Positions 1-9,641 of a DNA stretch of 64,000 nt are shown piece after piece (the first letter of the stretch is position 1; each line of letters starts with the position of its first letter). The notes under the pieces are model-generated. The model saw only the letters and a list, made by a program, of their open reading frames with translations. It was not told the origin of the DNA and did no database searches. Position numbers and translations under genes: made by a program. Source of the DNA: DATFNI01 sp963712305. Its GTDB lineage: Bacteria > Bacteroidota > Rhodothermia > Balneolales > DATFMH01. Location of the stretch: contig CAVQHI010000004.1 of assembly GCA_963712305.1 (NCBI GenBank), positions 1 to 64,000 on the forward strand, read 5' to 3'.

Positions 1-799
1 CAAATCGGAAGGTGATCGTACCCCATTGAGGTGCTTGTGGAACACCGGGGGGAAGTGGATTGAAACGCCAGCTGCGCAAGGTCTTGAAAACTTCTTTCTC
101 CAGTTCGGGATTCATTTTCTTCAGCGGTATCATCCGGCCGACCGAACCATCCGGCATCACTTGAAACCTGACGGTAATTACCGCTTCTACATCAACCGTA
201 TAATCAGGAAGTGGCTGGATGACAGGATTTCTTTGAATATCCCCTTCCCATTCGAGTTTATATGGAGCAGATTTCTTATCTGAAGTTCCTGTTCCCTGAT
301 CCGCTTTAACATCGCCCTGGAGTCCTTTTACGTCGCCACTGGTCTTGGCTCCCTGTTGCACCGTTTCACCTTTTTCGGTCTTTGGGGCAACATTCACTTC
401 TTTCTGTTTCTTCTCCTGACTTTTTTCTGGATTTATCTTATCAGTCTCGGGAGTTTTGATGGGCGGTTTCTTCACGTCCTGTTTTTGATCAGGAAGTTTT
501 ACTGCTTTTGAAACCTTCTTTTCAGGCGAAGGTTTTTTGGGCTCTTGTTCTATTTTCTTTTGTTCCGGCTTCACAGTCTGCTGCTTCGAAGGATTGGGGC
601 GGGTAGCGACCTTAGGCTCTTTTTTCTTAGCATACTGGGCCGGTTTCCCCTCACTGAAATTACCAAGAGTTACCTCAAGAAATGCTGCGCGGCGAGGGCT
701 GTTGTTACCCACATATATTAGCAACGCCAGTATTACGAGCAACACGTGTAGTCCACCTGTTACCCAAAAACCGAATTTTTCCTCGTCTTTTAATTGCAT
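1..799 (-). CDS. tonB: TonB family energy transducer (3' end cut by window edge)
   Basis: Likely passes proton-motive energy from ExbB/ExbD to outer-membrane receptors. The 266 visible residues begin with a short cytoplasmic stretch and one membrane helix (about residues 11-31) that contains a His (GLHVLL), as TonB helices do. A long Lys/Pro/Glu-rich periplasmic linker follows (about 45-180). The C-terminal domain ends with KTLRSWRFNPLPPG and WGTITFRF, typical of the TonB C-terminal fold. Only the last residue or residues and the stop lie outside the window. The ATG is 13 bases after the exbD stop, so exbB-exbD-tonB form one unit, the usual order for this complex. Confidence 0.88.
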   Translation of the reverse strand, partial: MQLKDEEKFGFWVTGGLHVLLVILALLIYVGNNSPRRAAFLEVTLGNFSEGKPAQYAKKKEPKVATRPNPSKQQTVKPEQKKIEQEPKKPSPEKKVSKAVKLPDQKQDVKKPPIKTPETDKINPEKSQEKKQKEVNVAPKTEKGETVQQGAKTSGDVKGLQGDVKADQGTGTSDKKSAPYKLEWEGDIQRNPVIQPLPDYTVDVEAVITVRFQVMPDGSVGRMIPLKKMNPELEKEVFKTLRSWRFNPLPPGVPQAPQWGTITFRF

Positions 800-811
800 G
801 CTTTCAGAATG

Positions 812-1222
812 TCAGTGCGACGTTCGTTCTGTTGCCATAACTACCCGGAGATTCAGAGCCTGTGCAACATTCATAACCTGGACAGCTTCATCGATACGCG
901 CGTCTTTATCTGCACGCAGAACAAGAACCTGTCTCGGGTTTTTCTGATATTCTTTCCGTATCGCTGATGCCAGCAGTCCCGGACTTACCGGCTTTCCGCT
1001 AACATAATAACGATTACTCTTTGTCAATGTTACCGTGATGTACTGACTGTTTTCCGGCGATCCACTTTCTGCTTTGGGGATATTCACCTTAATCCCAAAG
1101 TGAGTTACAAAAGAAGACGTGAGCAGGAAAAAGATAAGAAGCAACATTACGATGTCCGTCAACGATGAGTGCGAGAACATCGAAAGAGGCTGTAAACGGT
1201 CGTTATCTTCTCGAAATTTCAT
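812..1222 (-). CDS. exbD: ExbD/TolR family biopolymer transport protein
   Basis: Partner of ExbB in the proton-driven motor that energises TonB. The protein has 136 residues, a normal family length. It has one N-terminal membrane helix carrying the key acidic residue (SSLTDIVMLLLIFFLL, Asp about residue 23), which corresponds to the proton-binding Asp of E. coli ExbD. The periplasmic part ends in an alpha/beta domain (VLVLRADKDARIDEAVQVM). Its start overlaps the end of exbB by 4 bases, which suggests translational coupling. Confidence 0.93.
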   Translation of the reverse strand: MKFREDNDRLQPLSMFSHSSLTDIVMLLLIFFLLTSSFVTHFGIKVNIPKAESGSPENSQYITVTLTKSNRYYVSGKPVSPGLLASAIRKEYQKNPRQVLVLRADKDARIDEAVQVMNVAQALNLRVVMATERTSH

Positions 1223-1950
1223 CGTGATACAACCTGTTTTTTAGACGATGGTGACTGCAGCAACTCCAGGAATTCCGTACTGGCATTTTCAAGATCGAAT
1301 ACCATCCGATTGATCTTTTTCAGCAAATAGTTATAGAAACCATATGCAACGATACCAACAAGAAGACCAAAGGCCGTTGTCAGCAACGCTTCCCAGATAC
1401 CGCCGGCCAATACGCTTGGATTAACATTTCCCTGGTATGATTGAATTTGTTGGAATGCCTGAATCATACCGGTCACAGTACCAAGAAATCCCAGCATTGG
1501 AGCTACACCAGCAACAGTTGCCAACCAGTCCATGCGTTCCTCAAGCTTGTACGTTTCCTTTTTTCCGGTATTTTTGATAGCATCCTCAATATCAAGAAGA
1601 GGACGTCCAAGTCGCTTAATGCCACTTTCGAGGATCCTGGACAGTGGTTTTCCAACATCTTCACAATAACGTTCAGCAGCTCGTACTTCACCGTTTTCCA
1701 GCATATCCTGGATGGTGCGCAGAAACAGATCAGAATCCATCTGCGAGTTACTCAGGAACCGCCAACGTTCAGCGATTACATAAATAGCGATCAAAGAGCA
1801 CAGTGCGATTGGAATCATGATCAGGCCACCACTCGCCATCATCTCGAAAAGAGACATGTGTTGTGTCGAATTAGCCACGTTTAGTGAGTCGGCTGCGGCA
1901 AGTGTGTCCTGCAGTAAAAGAAGCATATTAATCATCGGTAAAGCCATCAT
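1219..1950 (-). CDS. exbB: ExbB/TolQ/MotA family proton channel protein
   Basis: Forms the stator channel with ExbD. It has 243 residues and three membrane segments: about 42-62 (GLIMIPIALCSLIAIYVIAERW), about 140-165 (VAGVAPMLGFLGTVTGMI) and about 183-207. The segment with the GxxGTVTGM motif is the hallmark of the MotA/TolQ/ExbB family. It lies 15 bases after the HU-SPOR gene and overlaps exbD. TolQ versus ExbB cannot be fixed from sequence alone, but the following TonB gene favours ExbB. Confidence 0.92.
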   Translation of the reverse strand: MMALPMINMLLLLQDTLAAADSLNVANSTQHMSLFEMMASGGLIMIPIALCSLIAIYVIAERWRFLSNSQMDSDLFLRTIQDMLENGEVRAAERYCEDVGKPLSRILESGIKRLGRPLLDIEDAIKNTGKKETYKLEERMDWLATVAGVAPMLGFLGTVTGMIQAFQQIQSYQGNVNPSVLAGGIWEALLTTAFGLLVGIVAYGFYNYLLKKINRMVFDLENASTEFLELLQSPSSKKQVVSR

Positions 1951-1965
1951 CGATAGTCCTGGGTT

Positions 1966-3228
1966 TTATTGGTGAATTCTTCGAATAAAATGATGCTGGT
2001 TGTCTTGTAGTTGATCTGGCAGCTCTTTAACAGCCTCTTGTGCTTTTGGAATCGTGGAAAACTGGCCAAGTCCTACACGATACCAGGTTTGTTCATGTAC
2101 CTGGCCCGGTGCTATCACTACTCTGTAGTCTCGCGATTTCCATCGCTTGCCAACTTCCCGTGCTTTGCTTTGATCCCTCAGTGAAGCTATGACGATCGTA
2201 TAATAATCGCCAATTTCATCACTATCTTTCCCGTGCAGTCCATACAGCGATGTCTCCGAAAGATCGTGCATTATATTCTGTGCATTGACGGAGTCTTTTT
2301 TTGCAACGGTTGCATTGACCGAAGCAGTATGGGCAGGAATGGATTTTTTTTCATTTTTAGTCATTTCAGCTGTTCCACTTCCAGTATCAGTCGTATTGGA
2401 TGCCAGCTGTGTGGAATCTGAAGCCACTCCGGATTGCATGGTGACAGCTGTGTCTTCAGATGCATTTCTTTCCGTATTCCTTATCGCCGGTTTTGTATTA
2501 TCATCATGAACATAAACCGTATCGTTGCTAATGAGATTCTGATTTTTGTCGACTACGGGAGCACCGCCGCGATTCACTACAAAATAATATCCGGCAGAAA
2601 TTATGGCCAGAACAAGCACGATAACGACAAATAAACCCGTCCGTCGTTTAGGCACTTCGTCATCATTTAGAAGCCGGTTGGGGGACCTGTAAATATGCGC
2701 TTTCTGTTGGTCCGATTCTTTTTGGCTTTTTTCTGAATCATTCTCTTCATCTCCCCCGGGCACCTCTCCCGCCACCCAATCAGGTTCGGGTTCCGTGCGA
2801 ATTTCTGCAACAGGCTCCACGCCCTCTTCTTCTGTTTCTTTAGGCTCATTTTCCAGGGCCTTTTCCTCAGAAACCTCTTCTTTTTTTTCGGGTTCTAAAT
2901 CCGGCTCTTCTTCATCGGGAGTTTCTTCCCCCGGCTGTGTTATCTCATCATCTGAAACAGTTGCCGTTTTCCCCCCTTTAAGCTCAACGGGGGTCATACC
3001 AGCATATTTGTAATTAATTTCAAGCGCAAAAGTCGAGTCGACTTCAAAAGATAAACGACCGTTTTTAATTTTAAATGTTCCGAATTTCTCAATGATAAAC
3101 TCGTCACCCTTGGCGGTACCCGTCTTAATTTCTTCAATCAGTTGATCAAGCTCTTCCGATATCTCCTCCGTTGTGCGGCCGAGCTTTTCCGCCAGTAACT
3201 GAATGAACTGCTGGTGTGAAATTGCCAT
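1966..3228 (-). CDS. HU-like domain and SPOR domain transmembrane protein
   Basis: A 420-residue protein. Residues about 1-85 resemble an HU/IHF-like DNA-binding fold (FIQLLAEKLG, then IEKFGTFKIKNGRLSFE). Residues about 90-190 are a very acidic Glu-rich linker. A single membrane helix follows (about 197-217, GLFVVIVLVLAIISAGYYFVV) after a basic KRRTG stretch, then a Ser/Thr-rich linker. Residues about 343-420 form a SPOR domain (DYYTIVIASLRDQSKA ... WYRVGLGQFSTIPKAQ), a fold that binds glycan strands lacking stem peptides at the division site. This layout puts the HU-like part in the cytoplasm and the SPOR part in the periplasm. HU-like plus SPOR architecture occurs in Bacteroidota; actual DNA binding is an inference. 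It sits one base after the small HU gene. Confidence 0.82.
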   Translation of the reverse strand: MAISHQQFIQLLAEKLGRTTEEISEELDQLIEEIKTGTAKGDEFIIEKFGTFKIKNGRLSFEVDSTFALEINYKYAGMTPVELKGGKTATVSDDEITQPGEETPDEEEPDLEPEKKEEVSEEKALENEPKETEEEGVEPVAEIRTEPEPDWVAGEVPGGDEENDSEKSQKESDQQKAHIYRSPNRLLNDDEVPKRRTGLFVVIVLVLAIISAGYYFVVNRGGAPVVDKNQNLISNDTVYVHDDNTKPAIRNTERNASEDTAVTMQSGVASDSTQLASNTTDTGSGTAEMTKNEKKSIPAHTASVNATVAKKDSVNAQNIMHDLSETSLYGLHGKDSDEIGDYYTIVIASLRDQSKAREVGKRWKSRDYRVVIAPGQVHEQTWYRVGLGQFSTIPKAQEAVKELPDQLQDNQHHFIRRIHQ

Positions 3229-3229
3229 G

Positions 3230-3424
3230 TTATTGTTTATCAGGTGTAAACAGGATGTAATCGGTCGGTGGCATCATAACCACGCGTCCATTTCTATATT
3301 GTGTCTGGTACTGTTTGCGATGAATCGGCTTAAATGCACCGAGTCCATCTATCTTAATGGTTTGCTTTTTGATGGCTTCTTCCCTGATGATCTCGGCCAT
3401 CGCGCGTGTAAGTTCGTTGTTCAT
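3230..3424 (-). CDS. small HU-like DNA-binding protein
   Basis: Only 64 residues, shorter than the usual 90 of HU. It keeps the helix-turn and beta part of the fold (MAEIIREEAIKKQTIKIDGL, then GAFKPIHRKQYQTQYRNGR), with basic residues where the DNA-binding arms would be. It begins 4 bases after the stop of the outer-membrane barrel gene and ends one base before the HU-SPOR gene. The two HU-like genes may therefore act together or form a heterodimer; this is inference from position. Confidence 0.68.
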   Translation of the reverse strand: MNNELTRAMAEIIREEAIKKQTIKIDGLGAFKPIHRKQYQTQYRNGRVVMMPPTDYILFTPDKQ

Positions 3425-3428
3425 CTCC

Positions 3429-5126
3429 TCACGGTTTCAGAATAATTCCTCCGTAAAAACGGACCGGCATTTCTTGATAGGTCGGCAAAAGCCGGTATGA
3501 TGCATTAAAGGCATTGGTTGTTTTCAAATAAATACCCAACTGATGGGTCAGTTCAAACTCCACACGTGCTCCACCAAGCAGGGCTGTACCAAGTTTATGT
3601 TCTGAGAGATCATAAGACCGCTTGCCAAGGTAGTTGACCCATCCTTTAATGTAAAGACGATCAATGGGTTTTACAGAAAATTCAGAATGCAATCCGACAT
3701 GCTCGTAAAATGGGATATCCTTTAAATGAGATAATTTCGGCCGTTGTACATATGCGGATAGTTTAATGGCGAATCGCTGGGGGACCGCATCCCAAACGAG
3801 CCCGGCATCCAGGCGGAAAATATTAGCTCTTTTATCCATACCCATGCTGTACTCATCGGTGTATGTATAAACAGTACCTGGCGATATGGGAATTTGTGTA
3901 GTGTACATGTACTCGAACGAACTGTAACGCCGGTACTGTAAATTGCCAGTCAGTTTCAGGCTTTTGATCAGTTGCAAAGTGGCAGATCCGCCAACCTCCC
4001 AATACCGGTTATTCAATGGCACCATATTGGACACTATCATGCGATAATCATCGAACCGTCCTTTCATACCCTGGTTCTCGACAGAACCCTTCAGCCAGCC
4101 GGTGATTTTCAGGCCATCAATGCCAAAGAAAGAATACTGAACTTCAGGGTAGATATTTAATGTATTGCCCGTGCTGTCATTTGAGGCAAAGAAGCTTGCA
4201 CCGATCTTCAAGTGATGGGCATATCCAATGCGCTGCTTGTAGGTCACTTCCGGATGCACGATATACCACTGCTGGCCAGATACATTCTGTGTGTTGTATT
4301 GTGAGCCCATGAAGTCCACCGAACCCTCGAAACTCGAGTTCATCGCCGGACCTTCCAGCGATTGCGTCAGGCCGACATTGAATACATGTTCGTTATTATC
4401 TTTCGGTTTTTTCGGGAGATAATAGGTGAAGTAGTTATAACTGGCATGGGCCGAAAACTCATGATAGGCATTTTTGATATGCTCGTATCCAAGTTTTATG
4501 CCCATTCCTCCATAATTCGTCTTCTGAATAATATACGGCAGATAATTAAACGCACTGACTCCGGAAAGATCAACGCCCAGCCGGTCATTGCTCCCGATCT
4601 TACCATCCCATCCTGCATGAAATTTTAGATTCCGGTCAGAATCGGAAAGTCCATTGACATGACCATCGGTCGATGAATAATTGACTCCGGCAACAACTCG
4701 TCCACTCGGACCAGACGGTGTTTCAAGATAAGCGACTCCTTCCGGACTGAAATAAGATCCAAGTCCAAGCCTTGTATAGATATGCCCTTGTTTCGGATAG
4801 GTGTATTTTGGTTCCTGCGGACCTATCGGACTCTCGAGTCGGCTTATTGGAATATTTGCAACCGCGTCATCGGGAGATTCCATAAACGGCTGCCGGTTGG
4901 GATTTAGCTGAAATACCGGTGGTGTTGGATTAAATCCAAGTATGGGCTGGCGGCGCAGACCTGGAAACGATGCCTGAAAATTACCTTTAATCTCGATATC
5001 CTGGGGGTTAATATCCGGCAACAGGGAATTGGATACCTTCTTTTTTTCTCCCGCCTCCTGGGCATGTGCAAGGATTGGAATCAATAGAACCAGTAATAAG
5101 AAAGCGAACCGACTGTACGATCTCAT
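3429..5126 (-). CDS. outer-membrane beta-barrel protein (TonB-receptor-like barrel without plug)
   Basis: 565 residues with a signal peptide (residues 1-22, ending LIPILAHAQ). The mature part has a short proline-rich N-terminus and then alternating polar/aromatic beta strands throughout (for example RLGLGSYFSPEGVAYLE, GVNYSSTDGHVNG, FNVGLTQSLEG), ending in RFYGGIILKP, consistent with a membrane barrel. I see no TonB plug domain. It is the first gene of the run leading to exbB, exbD and tonB, so a link to TonB-driven uptake or envelope assembly is possible. The substrate is not recognisable. Confidence 0.66.
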   Translation of the reverse strand: MRSYSRFAFLLLVLLIPILAHAQEAGEKKKVSNSLLPDINPQDIEIKGNFQASFPGLRRQPILGFNPTPPVFQLNPNRQPFMESPDDAVANIPISRLESPIGPQEPKYTYPKQGHIYTRLGLGSYFSPEGVAYLETPSGPSGRVVAGVNYSSTDGHVNGLSDSDRNLKFHAGWDGKIGSNDRLGVDLSGVSAFNYLPYIIQKTNYGGMGIKLGYEHIKNAYHEFSAHASYNYFTYYLPKKPKDNNEHVFNVGLTQSLEGPAMNSSFEGSVDFMGSQYNTQNVSGQQWYIVHPEVTYKQRIGYAHHLKIGASFFASNDSTGNTLNIYPEVQYSFFGIDGLKITGWLKGSVENQGMKGRFDDYRMIVSNMVPLNNRYWEVGGSATLQLIKSLKLTGNLQYRRYSSFEYMYTTQIPISPGTVYTYTDEYSMGMDKRANIFRLDAGLVWDAVPQRFAIKLSAYVQRPKLSHLKDIPFYEHVGLHSEFSVKPIDRLYIKGWVNYLGKRSYDLSEHKLGTALLGGARVEFELTHQLGIYLKTTNAFNASYRLLPTYQEMPVRFYGGIILKP

Positions 5127-5304
5127 AATTAGTGTTTAGTTATCATTCACCCTTTGGATATCCGGTGTGCTCAGATAAACGGAAAAACAACTCGGGATCA
5201 TCGATGACTATAATAAATTGGTGATAGTGGCCGGTGTCAAGCAACAGCCAACAGAGCATTAGGGAAGAGGATAAGCATACGATACAAAAAAATGGGAAAT
5301 CTTA

Positions 5305-6366
5305 CTACCCTGTATCCGTATTACGTCCTATAAGCTGGCCAATGCCTACATCTGCTTTGCCTAGATGATGCAGGCGGACCCACAGCAGTGAGAGTCCTGC
5401 AACTGTAAGGAACATAAACAGGGTAACGAAATAAACAACAAATGCATATGCCAGCCCCGTAACCTGGGGGACACCAAACAAAATCCACAATGTTTGTTTC
5501 ACGAACCAATGGTACGTTCCCATGCCTCCGGGCGATGGAATGACAATACCGATCGATGCTATCACCGTTAACGTAAGTGCATCAACAATGGTCAGGTGAT
5601 ACGCCGCAACCATATTAAACATGTAAAAAGGGATATAACTCATTAAGACATAACATCCCCACATCACTATTGTCAGAAACAGAAACATGGGCCAGTTTCG
5701 TATACGCCGTATGCTGGTCAATCCTTCCCAGAAAAGTTTTGCAAACCCTGTGATCTTTTCTTCAAGTCGGGCCGCAAATGATACATGATTGCCCAGCCAA
5801 ACCAATCCCCTATACATTAACCAGACGGCAACAATGATCAACAGAAGCCAGATGGCCTTTGTCCCAAGGTTTTTAGGAGTGAAGGCCTGGTTAAACCATT
5901 CCACGGTTTCGTTGCCAAATAACTGCCGGATCAAATTTGGATCTGTTATCAGGTAGACGGCAACGAAGGCAAACAACAAAATCAGACATAACAGATCAAC
6001 AACTCGTTCCAGGACAACTGATCCCAGAACTGAACTAACGGATTGGTCCTCTTTTTTGCCGACGTAGACGCAACGGGACACCTCTCCTGCTCTCGGAATG
6101 GCGTAATTAACAACATAACCAAGCATCACCCCGGCAAAAAGAATAGGACGCCGCAGCGGGCGATCCTTCTTATCAACAAGCATCTTCCACCGTTCGGTGC
6201 GCAGGTAGTGAGAAAAGACAGAAACGATCAGAAATGGCACCAACCAGCCGTAATGCATCTGATTGAAGTACACCACAAGCGAGGACCATTTCACATTTCG
6301 AAATGCCAGCCAGAGAAATATCCCCCCAAACGTAAGACTGATTAAAACCTGAATAATACGCTTCAT
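5305..6366 (-). CDS. flippase-like integral membrane protein (UPF0104/LPG synthase TM family)
   Basis: 353 residues with about eight membrane helices and the family motifs HYLRTERWKML, NYAIPRAGEVSR and VLGSVVLERVVDLL near the N-terminus, and PSPGGMGTYHW near the C-terminus. These belong to the lysylphosphatidylglycerol-synthase transmembrane family (UPF0104), whose characterised members flip or handle lipids. It lacks the soluble synthase domain of MprF, so it is not a full MprF. It follows the LolA-like gene by 5 bases, which suggests a role in envelope lipids. The exact substrate is unknown. Confidence 0.82.
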   Translation of the reverse strand: MKRIIQVLISLTFGGIFLWLAFRNVKWSSLVVYFNQMHYGWLVPFLIVSVFSHYLRTERWKMLVDKKDRPLRRPILFAGVMLGYVVNYAIPRAGEVSRCVYVGKKEDQSVSSVLGSVVLERVVDLLCLILLFAFVAVYLITDPNLIRQLFGNETVEWFNQAFTPKNLGTKAIWLLLIIVAVWLMYRGLVWLGNHVSFAARLEEKITGFAKLFWEGLTSIRRIRNWPMFLFLTIVMWGCYVLMSYIPFYMFNMVAAYHLTIVDALTLTVIASIGIVIPSPGGMGTYHWFVKQTLWILFGVPQVTGLAYAFVVYFVTLFMFLTVAGLSLLWVRLHHLGKADVGIGQLIGRNTDTG

Positions 6367-6371
6367 TCCAG

Positions 6372-7001
6372 TTATTCTTTCCTCAAATCAACCACATGTG
6401 CATCAGGTGGATATTTCAATTCAAACATGTCGGACGTGCCCATTACGTATTCTCCTTCATAAAATTGGGATATCGTGATGTTTCCCGTTTGGTCGATCGA
6501 TTTAACCCAAAGAGGAGTCTCGTCTTTCTTATCCACCATGATGTCTACTTGTTTAAATAGACTGAAGGGATCTTTGGAAAACAAGATTACATGATAATCG
6601 CCATTCGGACCATCCTGCTGACGAACTAAATATTCTTTTTGAGTACCTGACAGAAAATGAGACGGGGCATAATCATCCTCACTTGGATCATAATTGGAAA
6701 TGATAACCTGGTTCTTCTGTGCGCTGTAAACTCTTGAGACCTGGCCGTCAACCACAATGTAGCGGTCGTTCATGTGGATCTTATATTCATTCTTTCCGAT
6801 CCAGATCTCACCGCTTGTATGAACCGTATCTTTGGTTGTCGGATCAATAAACTTATTTTCTAGTCTTGCCTGGAAGACCTTTCCTGCCAGCAGGTTAGAC
6901 TTGATTGCATTTAATGCTGAACTGCTGTTTTGCGCATGGGCGGTCTCCGCAAGCAGACTGATTACGCCAATAAAGATAACCACGGTACCAATTTTATTCA
7001 T
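6372..7001 (-). CDS. lolA: LolA-like outer-membrane lipoprotein carrier protein
   Basis: 209 residues with a signal peptide (residues 1-23, ending LLAETAHAQ). The mature part has the LolA-type beta-sheet pattern (FQARLENKFIDPTTKDTVHTSGEIWIGKNEYKIH, written here as two joined strands of the fold: residues about 43-75) and the late segment TPLWVKSIDQTGNITISQF. LolA shuttles lipoproteins across the periplasm. The start lies inside the end of ftsK (8-base overlap), a neighbour pair also common in Bacteroidota and Proteobacteria. Confidence 0.8.
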   Translation of the reverse strand: MNKIGTVVIFIGVISLLAETAHAQNSSSALNAIKSNLLAGKVFQARLENKFIDPTTKDTVHTSGEIWIGKNEYKIHMNDRYIVVDGQVSRVYSAQKNQVIISNYDPSEDDYAPSHFLSGTQKEYLVRQQDGPNGDYHVILFSKDPFSLFKQVDIMVDKKDETPLWVKSIDQTGNITISQFYEGEYVMGTSDMFELKYPPDAHVVDLRKE

Positions 7002-9513
7002 CCAGACTCCTCAACAGATCATCGAGTTCTTCCTCGGTTTCAACCAGTACATCGCGGGCAGTACTACCCTGGTAGGGGCCCACGACGCCGGCCTGATAAA
7101 GCTGATCGATGATTCGTCCGGCACGGTTGTAGCCAAGACGCAGTTTTCTCTGCAATAAGGAAACAGATCCTTGCTGGTACATAACAACTGTTTTTGCCGC
7201 ATCTTCGAATAACTCATCTCTTTCCGCTTTACCGAGTGGATCACTCCGACCATCGGAGCCATCCGACTCATCTACAACGGGCAAAAGGTACGGATCCTTA
7301 TACCCGATTTGCGTTCCGATGAATTCTGTTATTCTTTCGACTTCCTCGGTGGATACAAAGGCGTTTTGAATACGCACCATAGGACCACCGCCCGAGAAAA
7401 GCATGTCACCCCGTCCGATCAACTGATCGGCGCCCATGGTATCAAGAATCGTTCTGGAATCAACTTTCGATGCCACCTGGTATGCAATCCGTGCCGGGAA
7501 GTTGGCCTTAATGGTACCCGTGATCACATTAACCGACGGCCGCTGTGTAGCAATGACCATATGTATACCAACAGCACGAGCCAGCTGTGCGATACGGGCA
7601 ATCGGTTCTTCAATTTTTTTGCCAGCCGTGATCATCAAATCCGCCAGCTCATCGATAATTACCACGATATATGGCAAATGTCTATGGCCATCTTCGTGTT
7701 CCAGATGACCTTTTTTGAACTTCTCATTGTACGAGTTGATATCGCGCACCATCGCCAATTTGAGAAGTTCGTACCGGTCGTCCATCTCTTTACATACACT
7801 TGTCAGTGTCTCAAGCACTTTCGATGTATCAGTTACGATCGGCTCCTCGGCATCCGGCAGGTAAGCAAGGAAATAATTCTGAATGTTTCGGTATAACGAT
7901 AACTCGATTTTCTTCGGATCAACCAGGACAAACTTCAGGTCCTCGGGATGACATTTATACAACAGACATGTGATGATTGTATTGATACCGACAGACTTAC
8001 CAGATCCCGTTGCACCTGCAATAAGGAGGTGAGGCAGCCGGCCAAGATCCACCATGAATACCTCGTTTTCGATAGTCTTGCCAAAAGCCACAGGTAGATC
8101 CATGTTGGTGTCCACAAACTTGCGGGTATTAATTATCGACTTGATATAAACGGTCTCGCGCCTGTTATTCGGTACCTCGATACCGACAGCCGATTTACCC
8201 GGAATTGGAGCGATGATCCGCAACCCGTGAGTTGCCATGGCCATCTTCAGATCGTTGGCATAACTCTCAATCTTGCTAATTTTAACGTCCGGCGCCGGAG
8301 TCAGCTCATACAGCGTCACTGTTGGACCGACCACCGCTTCGATCGACAGGATTTCGATTCCGTGCCGTTTTAACTTATCAAGGATGATATATTTCTTCTC
8401 GTTAATCTCCTCAAGATCTACTTCCTTTCCTTCGTTCGGCGGACTGTCGAGTAAGTCGATTGTGGGGAATTTGTACCGTATCACCGGGCTCTCTTTCTCC
8501 TTGCCTTTCTGTTGCTTCTCCAGGTCACGCGCGCCGGCTTCTTCTTCTTCGTCACCTATACGTACATTGAATTCGGGATCCTTCTCATCGACTTCTACTT
8601 CATCTTCATCCTTTTCCAGTAAGGCTCGGTGACCAAGGTGATCTTCCCGTTGTTCCTGCAGCTCTTGTTCGAATCGCTCGCGTTCACGAAAGTTGGACTC
8701 TTCAACAATCTTTCGAGGATCATCCTTTATCGCAACGTTTTTTTCGACTGAAGCCGGAGTTTTCTTGTTTTGTGCAGCGATTTTTTCCTTCTCTTCAGCA
8801 ATTTGTTTCTTTTTTGCGGCTTCTTCTGCTTTCTGCTTTTGCTTCGCTTCTTTCTTAAGCTGCTTCAGTCGTTTTTTTTCTTCAGACCGGTCATTGAAAT
8901 CCAGGTACCAATGTTTCAGACGGTCGAGTGTATGCTGGATATCCCAATCCAGGGTGAAGAGGACCGCAATAAACAAGAAAGCGATCAAAAGGATCATAGA
9001 TCCATAGTACCCTGTCACTTTACGCAGTATTTGTGCAAAGGCAGCTCCTGACGCACCATACCACATCATAAGCTCTGTCTCGCCCTGAAATATCCAACCA
9101 AGGATGGTGATAATCAGCAAAAGCCAACTGACGCACAGCACCGTAAACCTATTCAGAATATTGAGCGGTTTCTGTCGGAATACGATCCATCCGTAGCCTA
9201 TCAGAATCAGAGGCAAAATGATGCTGGGATAGCCGAACATAATCACAAAGAAGTAGGATATATATGCCCCGACAATTCCAAGACCATTATGGATACGCAG
9301 TGCTGGTCCGCTGTTTGGATTCACAACATTACTCAGAGACAGACTATGAATTACACCATAGTCTCCGGGCACGTAAGTTATAATACTTACGGCCAACAAC
9401 AGACCCACGGCAATGAGCAGTATGCCGAGAATCTCGAGTTTCTTTTCTGTTGATATGGCCGGGGTATGGCTCCGACCTGTCGGGGTTTTCTTTTTGGAGG
9501 CAGATTTAGACAT
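6994..9513 (-). CDS. ftsK: DNA translocase FtsK/SpoIIIE
   Basis: Pumps chromosomal DNA through the closing septum and supports dimer resolution. It has 839 residues. Four or five membrane helices lie in about residues 28-190. A long Lys/Glu-rich linker follows (about 210-340). The motor domain carries Walker A (AGATGSGKS, about residue 500) and Walker B (YIVVIIDELADL), and PIARIAQLARAVGIH is a typical FtsK segment. The C-terminal gamma winged-helix domain (YNRAGRIIDQLYQAGVVGP) reads KOPS-type sites. It shares 8 bases with lolA downstream. Confidence 0.97.
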   Translation of the reverse strand: MSKSASKKKTPTGRSHTPAISTEKKLEILGILLIAVGLLLAVSIITYVPGDYGVIHSLSLSNVVNPNSGPALRIHNGLGIVGAYISYFFVIMFGYPSIILPLILIGYGWIVFRQKPLNILNRFTVLCVSWLLLIITILGWIFQGETELMMWYGASGAAFAQILRKVTGYYGSMILLIAFLFIAVLFTLDWDIQHTLDRLKHWYLDFNDRSEEKKRLKQLKKEAKQKQKAEEAAKKKQIAEEKEKIAAQNKKTPASVEKNVAIKDDPRKIVEESNFRERERFEQELQEQREDHLGHRALLEKDEDEVEVDEKDPEFNVRIGDEEEEAGARDLEKQQKGKEKESPVIRYKFPTIDLLDSPPNEGKEVDLEEINEKKYIILDKLKRHGIEILSIEAVVGPTVTLYELTPAPDVKISKIESYANDLKMAMATHGLRIIAPIPGKSAVGIEVPNNRRETVYIKSIINTRKFVDTNMDLPVAFGKTIENEVFMVDLGRLPHLLIAGATGSGKSVGINTIITCLLYKCHPEDLKFVLVDPKKIELSLYRNIQNYFLAYLPDAEEPIVTDTSKVLETLTSVCKEMDDRYELLKLAMVRDINSYNEKFKKGHLEHEDGHRHLPYIVVIIDELADLMITAGKKIEEPIARIAQLARAVGIHMVIATQRPSVNVITGTIKANFPARIAYQVASKVDSRTILDTMGADQLIGRGDMLFSGGGPMVRIQNAFVSTEEVERITEFIGTQIGYKDPYLLPVVDESDGSDGRSDPLGKAERDELFEDAAKTVVMYQQGSVSLLQRKLRLGYNRAGRIIDQLYQAGVVGPYQGSTARDVLVETEEELDDLLRSLDE

Positions 9514-9641
9514 GGACGCCGCGTGTGATCGTCTCCATTTATTAATACAGATTAATATACTACACTTTTACGAGCTTAAATCAACTACCTATGTTACAAA
9601 AAAGCAGGTAATGTGGTCATATTATCTGAAAATGTGACTAT

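Noticed and set aside
8273..9051. Plus-strand frames opposite ftsK
   Set aside because: Mirror of the charged FtsK linker; no start signals or protein-like features.
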